Shown here: positions 1 through 5,654 of the stretch, in pieces | Layout of the letters: every line of letters begins with the position of its first letter | How positions within the stretch are numbered: the stretch's first letter is position 1 | Assembly (NCBI GenBank): GCA_004298625.1 | Contig: SCSY01000227.1 | Span: 1 to 8,312 of the forward strand | Origin: Nitrospirota bacterium | GTDB taxonomy: Bacteria; Nitrospirota; Thermodesulfovibrionia; Thermodesulfovibrionales; UBA1546 | Direction: 5' to 3' | Length of the DNA stretch: 8,312 bases | Translations under genes and position numbers: made by a program | The notes under the pieces: generated by a model | What the model saw: only the letters and a program-made list of their open reading frames with translations | Database searches by the model: none | Told to the model about the DNA's origin: nothing

Positions 1-1053
1 TGGATATTTTTTATAAATATTCCAATCGGCATTGTTTCAATTTTGATGGTGATGTTCTTTATAATTGATCCACCTTACATGAAAAAGATGAAGATGAAGA
101 TAGACTACTGGGGGCTTGCGTTTCTTGCAATAGGGCTTGGATGTCTCCAGATAGTGCTGGACAAGGGACAGGCAGAGGACTGGTTTTCATCGGGTTTTAT
201 AACGTGGATGAGCATAATATCCGCGGCATCTCTTATGCTTTTTATAATTATTGAATTTTTTGCAGAGCATCCGATAGTCAATCTCAAGACATTTAAAAAC
301 CTGTCGTTTACAACCGGGAATCTTGTGATGTTTTTCGCTTTTTTCAATCTGTTCGGCAGTATTGTATTGCTTCCGATATACCTCCAGACACTTATGGGAT
401 ATAACGCAACTCTCGCAGGGATGGTGCTTGGGCCCGGAGGTATCGCGACCCTCATTGCAATGCCGATAGCAGGAAGGCTTGTGACAAAGGTGAACCCGAA
501 AATATTACTCGGTTCCGGCATACTGATAGCCGCTTATTCCACCCATCTGATGGCGCAATTTAACCTCTCGGCGGATTTCGCCACTATCATCTGGCCGAGG
601 GTTGTGCTTGGAGTAGGCATGGGATTTCTTTTTATCCCGCTCACGACCATGACCATGTCGGGCGTTAAAAAAGAAGACATGGCAAACGCCTCGGGAATTT
701 ATAACCTCCTGAGGAACCTCGGAGGCAGTTTCGGAGTTGCATTTATTACCACAATGATTGCAAGGCGCGCGCAGTTTCATCAGGTTCGTCTTGTGGAACA
801 CCTGACGCCGTTTGATCCGAACTATCAGATGGCGGCAGCCAACGCTACGAGCTTGTTGCAGTCCAGGGGCATCCCCGCCGCTGCCTCGCAGCAGGGAGGG
901 CTGAACGCTATCTACGGACAGTTTCTGAGACAGGCGTCAATGCTCTCATTTAATGATGTTTTTTATCTGCTGAGCATGTTTCTGATTTTTATCCTTCCGC
1001 TTGTTTTCCTGATGAAAAAAAACAGGGGTGAGGCGCGGGCAGAGATGCATTGA
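1..1053 (+). CDS. DHA2-family (EmrB/QacA-like) MFS drug exporter, C-terminal part
   Basis: The frame is open from the first base, so the gene begins outside the window; 350 residues are visible of a family that usually has about 500-530. The first residues read WIFFINIPIGI, a hallmark of the 14-helix DHA2 proton-driven exporters. Other family marks are DYWG at about 35-38, LDKGQ at about 53-57 followed by DWF, and EHPIVNL after the next membrane helix. Several hydrophobic helices follow, including the glycine-rich segments GMVLGPGG and GVGMGFLFIPL. A long polar loop (about 260-310) precedes a last helix, and the protein ends in a short basic cytoplasmic tail. It should sit in the inner membrane and export hydrophobic compounds or drugs, often with an EmrA-type adaptor encoded upstream, which cannot be seen here. 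The substrate cannot be told from sequence. About 120 bases without a clear terminator separate it from the vapBC promoter. Confidence 0.93.
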   Translation, partial: WIFFINIPIGIVSILMVMFFIIDPPYMKKMKMKIDYWGLAFLAIGLGCLQIVLDKGQAEDWFSSGFITWMSIISAASLMLFIIIEFFAEHPIVNLKTFKNLSFTTGNLVMFFAFFNLFGSIVLLPIYLQTLMGYNATLAGMVLGPGGIATLIAMPIAGRLVTKVNPKILLGSGILIAAYSTHLMAQFNLSADFATIIWPRVVLGVGMGFLFIPLTTMTMSGVKKEDMANASGIYNLLRNLGGSFGVAFITTMIARRAQFHQVRLVEHLTPFDPNYQMAAANATSLLQSRGIPAAASQQGGLNAIYGQFLRQASMLSFNDVFYLLSMFLIFILPLVFLMKKNRGEARAEMH

Positions 1054-1174
1054 TAATGGGATTATGGCTTATCACAGGAATTCTTTTTCATGATGACAAC
1101 CGCGATTGTAACCTTTAAAAGGACCCTCTGAAACAAAGTACCTGCCGGTAACGCAAATTTTCAAAAATTGGCTG
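1054..1174. other. Intergenic gap between exporter and vapBC
   Basis: I see no gene, no stable hairpin followed by a T-run, and no repeat here. The exporter therefore has no recognisable intrinsic terminator, and its transcript may run toward vapBC. Confidence 0.5.
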
Positions 1175-1204
1175 TTGACATATCTGGAGGATGTATTCTA
1201 AGAT
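1175..1204 (+). promoter_or_regulatory. Putative sigma70-type promoter of vapBC
   Basis: A perfect -35 box TTGACA lies at 1175-1180. The best-spaced -10 candidate is TAAGAT at 1199-1204 (18-bp spacer, 4 of 6 matches to TATAAT). The -10 region falls inside the inverted repeat described next, which fits repression by the antitoxin complex. The -35 is convincing, the -10 less so. Confidence 0.5.
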
Positions 1205-1218
1205 GTATCTGAATACAT
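1191..1218. promoter_or_regulatory. Inverted-repeat operator of vapBC
   Basis: ATGTATTC at 1191-1198 is matched exactly by its reverse complement GAATACAT at 1211-1218, with a 12-base spacer. The heptamer GATGTAT also occurs as a direct repeat at 1190-1196, 1202-1208 and 1227-1233. Type II antitoxins with ribbon-helix-helix folds usually bind such repeats as dimers and autoregulate, more strongly when bound to toxin. The position over the -10 region and just before the ribosome binding site supports this role; binding itself is inferred. Confidence 0.6.
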
Positions 1219-1233
1219 AGATTGGAGATGTAT

Positions 1234-1440
1234 ATGGGAAAGACAACAGTTCTGATAGACGAACAGCTTATGAGAGACGCCCTCCATGCAACGCATCTTA
1301 AAACCAAGAAAGATGTAATAGAGAAGGGCCTTAGGGAGTTGCTCAGGAGGAAAAACCGCGAACTTCTGAAGCAGGACCTCGGCACATTCGATATTGACCT
1401 TTCTCTGGATGAGTTGAAGAAGAAGAGGGCGGGGAAATAG
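1234..1440 (+). CDS. vapB: VapB-family antitoxin
   Basis: This encodes a 68-residue antitoxin expected to neutralise the adjacent VapC ribonuclease and to repress their shared promoter. The start at 1234 is chosen because GGAG at 1224-1227 sits six bases before it; TTG 1222 and ATG 1228 are in frame but overlap or crowd that site. The N-terminus MGKTTVLIDEQLMRDALHA is the beta strand and first helix of a ribbon-helix-helix DNA-binding domain. KTKKDVIEKGLRELLRR follows as the second helix, the layout of the VapB family of Pfam PF09957 (family from memory). The charged C-terminal part (about 42-68, ending DELKKKRAGK) is the likely toxin-wrapping tail. Its stop codon is one base from the vapC start, so the two are translationally coupled. 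Confidence 0.88.
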   Translation: MGKTTVLIDEQLMRDALHATHLKTKKDVIEKGLRELLRRKNRELLKQDLGTFDIDLSLDELKKKRAGK

Positions 1441-1441
1441 G

Positions 1442-1849
1442 ATGGTTCTTATTGATACCTCCGCATGGGTGTTTGCCCTTAAAAAGAACTTCCACCCGTT
1501 AATAAAAGAGAGAATAGGGGAAATTCTCTCTGAAAGCGATGTCGCAATCAACGGGATTATAGAACTCGAGCTGCTGGGCGGCGCGAAAACCGAGCAGGAA
1601 TATAAAAGGCTCAAGAGCAGGCTTGACGCGCTTTATTACATCGAAGCCGACAAATCCCTGTGGGACAGTTCGTCAAAGCTCGCTTTTGATTTAAGAAGAA
1701 AAGGCGTAAGCGTACCTTACACCGATATTTTTATAGCAGCCTCCGCCATACAGGAAAAAGCTATTCTCCTTCATGCTGATTCTCATTTCGACAACATATC
1801 GAGGCATTCGGATTTGAAAGCAGAAAGCCTTGAGGCGTATATAAAATAA
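1442..1849 (+). CDS. vapC: VapC-family PIN-domain toxin ribonuclease
   Basis: This is a 135-residue PIN-domain protein, full length for VapC. PIN toxins are Mg-dependent endoribonucleases that typically cut tRNA or rRNA and arrest translation. The acidic active-site set is visible: D5 in VLIDTSAW, E41 and/or E43 in IIELELLGG, D95 in YTDIFIAA, and D113/D117 in LLHADSHFD. All expected metal ligands are present, so the toxin looks catalytically intact. It starts one base after vapB stops, the usual order of antitoxin first. The RNA target cannot be told from sequence. The pair may stabilise the neighbouring accessory DNA, or serve as a stress or phage-response module; that is inference. Confidence 0.92.
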   Translation: MVLIDTSAWVFALKKNFHPLIKERIGEILSESDVAINGIIELELLGGAKTEQEYKRLKSRLDALYYIEADKSLWDSSSKLAFDLRRKGVSVPYTDIFIAASAIQEKAILLHADSHFDNISRHSDLKAESLEAYIK

Positions 1850-1867
1850 ACATACCCCCTTTGAAGC

Positions 1868-1901
1868 CGTCATTCCCGCAGTCTGTTGAGCGGGAATCCA
1901 G
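1868..1901. repeat. Short palindromic dispersed-type repeat
   Basis: ATTCCCGC at 1872-1879 pairs exactly with GCGGGAAT at 1890-1897 across a 10-base loop, in the context GTCATTCCCGC...GCGGGAATCCAG. This wording is that of a well-known class of intergenic repeats found in many copies in various proteobacterial and Nitrospirota-like genomes (from memory). Only one copy lies in the window. It could act as a weak terminator of vapBC, but no T-run follows. Confidence 0.6.
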
Positions 1902-1970
1902 TATCTTTGTCCCTGAGCTTTTGCCGTGTCTTACTTTCTCTCGCCTTCCGCGCTATGGACTTCGGCGCTA

Positions 1971-2000
1971 TTGCACAATTCAATTGAAAGGCTATATAAT
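1971..2000 (+). promoter_or_regulatory. Putative promoter with perfect -10 box
   Basis: TATAAT at 1995-2000 is a perfect -10 box. TTGCAC at 1971-1976, 18 bases upstream, is a weak -35 (TTG only). A 10-bp palindrome TTCAATTGAA (1979-1988) lies between the boxes and could be an operator. No complete gene starts soon after it. The YgiT-type gene begins about 90 bases downstream, so this may be the promoter of a toxin-antitoxin pair whose first gene is lost. Confidence 0.35.
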
Positions 2001-2083
2001 TTTGCTATGAAATAGGCTCTCTGACCGCGTTCTTTTTTGCGGAGATGGAGAAGGTAGGGGAAGATTTTGAATGTGGCTAAAGA

Positions 2084-2104
2084 TAAATGCATGAATGCAA
2101 GACC
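2084..2104. repeat. 21-bp direct repeat, copy 1
   Basis: The 21 bases here recur exactly at 2405-2425. The core TGCATGAATGCA is itself an inverted repeat (TGCAT-GA-ATGCA). Weaker similarity extends about 20 bases upstream in both copies, including AAGATTTTGAA (2061-2071 and 2358-2368). In this copy the repeat is followed by TGACCCC. It contains the ATG at 2095 used by the YgiT-type reading frame. It resembles the end of a mobile or REP-type element, though no transposase is present. Confidence 0.75.
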
Positions 2105-2328
2105 TGACCCCAAGTCTGCTGTTTAGAGAGATGCGCGATGGAATTACCACAATTCCTTTTCTTATCGGCGAGAGGGTTGCGGTTATCAAAGACGTGCCGG
2201 CAGAAATCTGCTCGGAATGCGGTGAAGCATATATGAAAAGCAGCGTGGTGGACAGGATTGAATCTGTCCTTGACAGGCTGGAAGAACTGCATTCTGAAAT
2301 GTCAGTTGTCCATTATGAGGCAGCATAA
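2095..2328 (+). CDS. YgiT-type zinc-finger (MqsA-like) protein, N-terminus replaced
   Basis: This 77-residue frame contains the core of the YgiT-type zinc-finger antitoxins: REMRDGITTIPFLIGERVAVIKDVPAEICSECGEAYM at about 11-47, with the second zinc knuckle C39-x2-C42, then a helical tail (48-77). Family members normally start with a first CxxC about five residues before the position of E12-M13; here it is missing. The first residues (MQDLTP) come from the 21-bp direct repeat and the bases after it. The most economical reading is that an insertion or recombination cut off the true start and any toxin gene upstream. ATG 2131 (M13) is an alternative start, preceded by the purine-rich AGAGAG. With only two zinc ligands, the finger is unlikely to fold as usual. 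It is probably a remnant, possibly still expressed. Confidence 0.7.
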   Translation: MQDLTPSLLFREMRDGITTIPFLIGERVAVIKDVPAEICSECGEAYMKSSVVDRIESVLDRLEELHSEMSVVHYEAA

Positions 2329-2404
2329 AAGGGAAAGATTTCAGAAGAGGGCAGGATAAGATTTTGAAGGAAGCGGTTGGCTGATGTGAAATGGCCCTAA
2401 AAGC

Positions 2405-2425
2405 TAAATGCATGAATGCAAGACC
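2405..2425. repeat. 21-bp direct repeat, copy 2
   Basis: This is an exact second copy of 2084-2104, 321 bases further on and in the same orientation. The pair brackets the YgiT-type fragment. Bases after this copy (CTCTTTTTT) differ from those after copy 1 (TGACCCC), which marks the end of the conserved part on the right. Confidence 0.75.
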
Positions 2426-2468
2426 CTCTTTTTTCTCCTATGTAAATGTGCCGCCATTACCAGCGCTA

Positions 2469-2498
2469 TTGAATTTAATTTTAAACTTAAGCTAACAT
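2469..2498 (+). promoter_or_regulatory. Possible promoter of the AbiGi gene
   Basis: TTGAAT (2469-2474) and TAACAT (2493-2498) are 18 bases apart and match the sigma70 consensus at 4 of 6 positions each. Transcription would begin just before ATG 2510, leaving almost no leader. That would fit the absence of a Shine-Dalgarno sequence there. The surrounding DNA is very AT-rich, so chance matches are easy. Confidence 0.25.
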
Positions 2499-2509
2499 TA
2501 ACGAATCAC

Positions 2510-3316
2510 ATGGGACATATTAGTACCAATACAGTTTTTCATTTTACTATCCGGACTAATTTATTGGGGATACTAAAAGATAACTTCCTCCCGAAATATA
2601 GCACTGAAACAGTTCATTTGTTTGGTGCTGCTTCCGTTGAAATCGCCATTCCCATGATATCTTTTTGCGACATACCACTTTCTCAGATAAAAGAACATGT
2701 CCAAGATTATGGTTCTTACGGAATAGGCATGACTAAGTCATGGGCTTTTAAAAGTGGGTTGAATCCAGTAATCTATCTTAAAAAAAACTCAGTGCTGTCG
2801 AACCAATTTAAAAATATTTTTTCGTCTAAAGAATTTAACAAAGAAGTTTCCAAGACACTTGAACGATGTGTCCCTTCATCACAAGAAGTAACATTAGACA
2901 CAGGAATAAATATGTTACCACCTATTTTACTCTCTTTTTTTAGTCTTATTAATTCGTTGTGTTATGTAAAGGAATATGAGGGCTTTTCAACAAAAAGTAA
3001 AAGGAAAAAAGTATTTTATAACGAAAGAGAATGGCGATACGTTCCATATTCACAAGAAACGATGGGATATTTGCTCCAACCCAAGCCTGCTCTTGATACG
3101 CAGGAAAAAATAATGGCGGCTAACTCAAAAATCAAAAATGCGAAACTTAATTTCATCCCTACCGATATTAACTACATAATAGTAAAAAAAGACATCGAAA
3201 TCTTAGAGATGATAAAGGAACTCGAAAAAATAAGAGGTTCTAAATATTCGGCCGACACGATTAAAAGATTAACATCGAGAATAATTACATACGAGCAAAT
3301 AAAAAATGATTTTTAG
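2510..3316 (+). CDS. AbiGi-family abortive-infection protein (orphan)
   Basis: This 268-residue protein matches what I recall of the AbiGi family (Pfam PF10899), named for the lactococcal two-gene AbiG phage-resistance system. Seen here are STNTVFHFT near the N-terminus (5-13), NLLGILKDNFLPKY (17-30), IPMISFCDIPLSQIKEH (47-63), YGSYGIGMTKSWA (67-79), NPVIY (85-89) and FYNEREWRYVP (169-179). A charged helical C-terminus follows. The open frame extends upstream to 2408, but those 34 residues cover the direct repeat and are not family-like, so ATG 2510 is preferred. No Shine-Dalgarno is evident. No AbiGii partner follows: the next 208 bases hold no gene. The gene is clearly more AT-rich than its neighbours (about 27% GC in the 60 bases from 2761, against about 53% in those from 4441), a sign of transfer. 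Its biochemical role is unknown. Confidence 0.8.
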   Translation: MGHISTNTVFHFTIRTNLLGILKDNFLPKYSTETVHLFGAASVEIAIPMISFCDIPLSQIKEHVQDYGSYGIGMTKSWAFKSGLNPVIYLKKNSVLSNQFKNIFSSKEFNKEVSKTLERCVPSSQEVTLDTGINMLPPILLSFFSLINSLCYVKEYEGFSTKSKRKKVFYNEREWRYVPYSQETMGYLLQPKPALDTQEKIMAANSKIKNAKLNFIPTDINYIIVKKDIEILEMIKELEKIRGSKYSADTIKRLTSRIITYEQIKNDF

Positions 3317-3440
3317 GAAAGTGTGCGGGCCACAAAAATAAAGATGAAACGGGTCAAACCTAAAGAATACATTTTGTAACGAAATACTGTATTGCCGCAG
3401 GAAAATAGTTCAATAGTCAAAACTGCAAAAGCCTGCAAGC
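3317..3440. other. Intergenic stretch after the AbiGi gene
   Basis: I see no reading frame and no terminator. The only structure is a weak inverted repeat AATACA (3366-3371) / TGTATT (3388-3393). This leaves the AbiGi gene without a partner on its 3' side. Confidence 0.5.
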
Positions 3441-3445
3441 CCAAT

Positions 3446-3498
3446 CGCCGCTTCTCCCCGGCGAACCCGGAGGGACGCGGGTCTTTGATTTTGGCGGC
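3446..3498 (+). promoter_or_regulatory. GC-rich tandem-hairpin leader upstream of formate dehydrogenase
   Basis: Two neighbouring perfect 5-bp hairpins, each with an 8-base loop, are visible: CGCCG 3446-3450 with CGGCG 3459-3463, and ACCCG 3465-3469 with CGGGT 3478-3482. The loops could pair with each other (TCCC 3455-3458 with GGGA 3472-3475). An alternative long stem joins GCCGC 3447-3451 to GCGGC 3494-3498. The block ends 26 bases before the start codon and is much more GC-rich than the flanking DNA. It may be a regulatory RNA, a protein site, or a dispersed repeat. I could not match it to a known riboswitch. Confidence 0.4.
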
Positions 3499-3513
3499 AT
3501 CTGCTTTTATGTT
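3485..3513 (+). promoter_or_regulatory. Possible sigma70 promoter of the formate dehydrogenase operon
   Basis: TTGATT (3485-3490) and TATGTT (3508-3513) are spaced by exactly 17 bases, with 4 of 6 consensus matches each. Initiation would fall near 3520, a few bases before ATG 3525, giving a nearly leaderless message. That agrees with the lack of a Shine-Dalgarno before the ATG, but would exclude the hairpin block from the mRNA. Confidence 0.3.
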
Positions 3514-3524
3514 AAAATGAGTGC

Positions 3525-5654
3525 ATGGAGAAGATTTCTACTATCTGTCCTTATTGCGGATGCGGATGCGGTCTCTATCTCCATGTCGAAGATAACAATA
3601 TTGTCGGAGTCTCTCCACTAAGGCATCATCCTGTAAACAAGGGTTCTCTCTGCGTGAAGGGATGGAATTCCTTTGAGTTCGTACAGCATCCCGAACGGCT
3701 TAGATACCCGATGGTAAAAGAAAACGGGGCCTTCAAAAAAACATCGTGGGATGAGGTCATAAGCCTTGTAGCCGGAAGGTTTTCGGAGATCAAAGAAAAA
3801 TACGGCCCTGATTCGATAGCATTGCTCAGTTCCGCCAAGTGCACCAATGAAGAGAATTTTGTGCTCATGAAGTTTGCCAGGGCAGTTCTCGGCACTAACA
3901 ATATTGACCACTGCGCCCGTCTCTGACACAGCACAACCGTGGCCGGTCTGGCCTCTGCATTCGGTTCAGGGGCCATGACAAATTCAATAGATGAGATAGA
4001 TAATGCGAGGGTCCTCTTTGTCATAGGTTCAAATACAACCGAGCAGCACCCGATGATAGGCATGCATATGCTCGACGCCGTTGATAAGGGAGCGACTCTC
4101 ATTGTCGCGGATCCGAGGCAGACACAGATTGCAAAATTTGCACATATACACTTGAGGCAGAAAAGCGGCACTGATGTGGCGTTGCTTAACGGCATTATGA
4201 ATGTAATCATCTCCGAAGGTCTGGTTGATATTAATTTCGTAAAGAGAAGGACTGAAAATTTTGATGAATTTGAAAAGATAGTGTCTGGGTATTCGCCTGA
4301 AGTTGCCGAAAAAATAACAGGCGTTCCAGCCGATGAAATAAAAAGAGTTGCAAGGCTTTACGCAACGGAAAAAAGGGCGATGCTTTTTTATTCCATGGGT
4401 ATTACGCAGCATGTTACAGGTGTTGATAATGTGCGCTCATGCGCCAACCTTGTTATGCTCACTGCCCACATAGGTCAACCCATGACCGGGCTTAATCCTT
4501 TGCGAGGGCAGAATAATGTGCAGGGCGCATGCGATATGGGAGCCTTGCCTGAAGTGTATTCCGGTTATCAAAAGGTATCCGATGCTAAGGCGCGCAGAAA
4601 ATTTGAAAACGCATGGGGGAGAAAACTTCCTGCCAAACCCGGTCTGACCCTTACCGAGATGTTTGATGGAGCCTTAAACGGAAAGATCAGGGCAATGTTT
4701 GTTATGGGGGAAAACCCGATTGTTTCCGACCCCGGCGCAACTCATATCAGAGAGGCCGTTAAAAAACTTGATTTCCTTGTTGTGCAGGACATATTCATGT
4801 CTGATACAGCCGAGCTTGCGGATGTTGTGCTTCCTGCCGTCAGTTTTGCGGAAAAGGAAGGGACTTTTACAAACACGGAAAGAAGGGTGCAGAAGCTCAG
4901 AAAGGCCATTCGTCCGATGTACGGCGCCATGCCGGACTGGAAAATTATAGCCGAGCTTTCAAAGAAGATGGGATATGACATGGGTTACAGGGCCACTCAT
5001 GAAATAATGGAGGAGGCAGCCCTGCTGACGCCTTCTTATGGAGGGATACTCCACCACAGGCTCGATGATTTCGGACTTCAGTGGCCGTGTCCCGATACAA
5101 ACCACACTGGCACGCCATTCCTTCACAGGAAAAAATTTACTAAAGGGCTTGGGACGTTTAACCCGATTGATTTTGTTCCGCCTGCGGAGTCTGCGGATGA
5201 TGAGTACCCGTTTATTCTCACAACAGGGAGGATATATTTCCGGTATCATACTGCAACTATGTGCGGCAGGACTTCAACCCTAAAGAGGGAGGAACCCGAA
5301 TGCTTTGTTGAAATAAATCATAAAGACGCCGCGAAACTTGGGATAAGAAATAACAACAAGGTAAGAGTTTCATCAAGGCGCGGGGAGATAGTTGTCAATG
5401 CGTTGGTTACTGATAAAACACCTGAGGGGATTGTCTTTATCCCGTTCCATTTCCGCGAAGCAGCAGTTAATTTAATAACGAATACTGCAGTGGACCCTGT
5501 TGCAAAGATCCCCGAATTTAAGGTATGCGCTGTAAAGATCGTTCCTTTGCTCCCGAAACCCGGAATGAGACAGACAGTTCTTTACGATAAAAAAAATGAT
5601 ATAAAAATTCTGTTGGACCTTTATGAAGAGTCTGAGGCTGAATATGAAGGGTGA
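3525..5654 (+). CDS. fdhA: Selenocysteine-containing formate dehydrogenase catalytic subunit
   Basis: This is one 709-residue protein if the TGA at 3924-3926 (codon 134) is read as selenocysteine. The frame before it (133 codons) and after it is the same, and the joined text [29 protein letters not shown] is the active-site region of FdhF-type enzymes. It oxidises formate to CO2, or the reverse, at a Mo/W-bis-pterin site. The N-terminal [4Fe-4S] ligands are C8, C11, C15 and C44 (CPYCGCGCG ... GSLCVKG). Sec134 is followed by H135, and R327 lies in NPLRGQNNVQGACDMG. This is the same 193-residue Sec-to-Arg distance as Sec140 to Arg333 in E. coli FdhF (numbers from memory). The pterin-binding C-terminal domain runs from about 560 to 690 (TTGRIYFRYH ... 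IPEFKVCAVKI). There is no NuoG-like N-terminal extension and no Tat signal, so it should be cytoplasmic. The downstream subunit gene overlaps its end. Automated annotation would probably split it or call it a pseudogene. Confidence 0.93.
3924..3965 (+). promoter_or_regulatory. UGA selenocysteine codon with bacterial SECIS hairpin
   Basis: The TGA at 3924-3926 is followed by a hairpin with stem GGCC (3941-3944) / GGCC (3950-3953) and apical loop GGTCT (3945-3949). In E. coli fdhF, as I recall it, the SelB-binding loop is also GGUCU and also begins 18 bases after the UGA; here the spacing is identical. A weaker lower stem adds C3937-G3957 and G3939-C3955. This implies a host with SelA, SelB, SelC and SelD; none of these genes is in the window. 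Confidence 0.88.

Noticed and set aside
2084..2425. CRISPR array
   Set aside because: There are only two repeat copies, 300 bases apart, with a coding fragment between them and no cas genes.
2408..2509. 34-residue N-terminal extension of the AbiGi frame
   Set aside because: Its first codons lie in the 21-bp repeat, the residues do not look like the family, and family-like sequence begins at ATG 2510.
3446..3498. Known molybdenum/tungsten cofactor riboswitch
   Set aside because: The gene context would fit, but the hairpin sequences do not match the Moco RNA motif as I know it, so I leave it as unassigned structure.
3491..3505. Sigma54-like TTGGC...TGC promoter before fdhA
   Set aside because: The GG and GC are 10 bases apart rather than the 12 required, so it does not fit a -24/-12 promoter.
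3924..3938. TGA as a true stop, making two genes or a frameshifted pseudogene
   Set aside because: Both sides are in the same frame, the joined protein matches FdhF-type enzymes, and a SECIS hairpin of the right loop and spacing follows.
3626..4210. Long minus-strand reading frame
   Set aside because: It lies antisense to the conserved formate dehydrogenase coding sequence, has no recognisable domain, and is a frame shadow.
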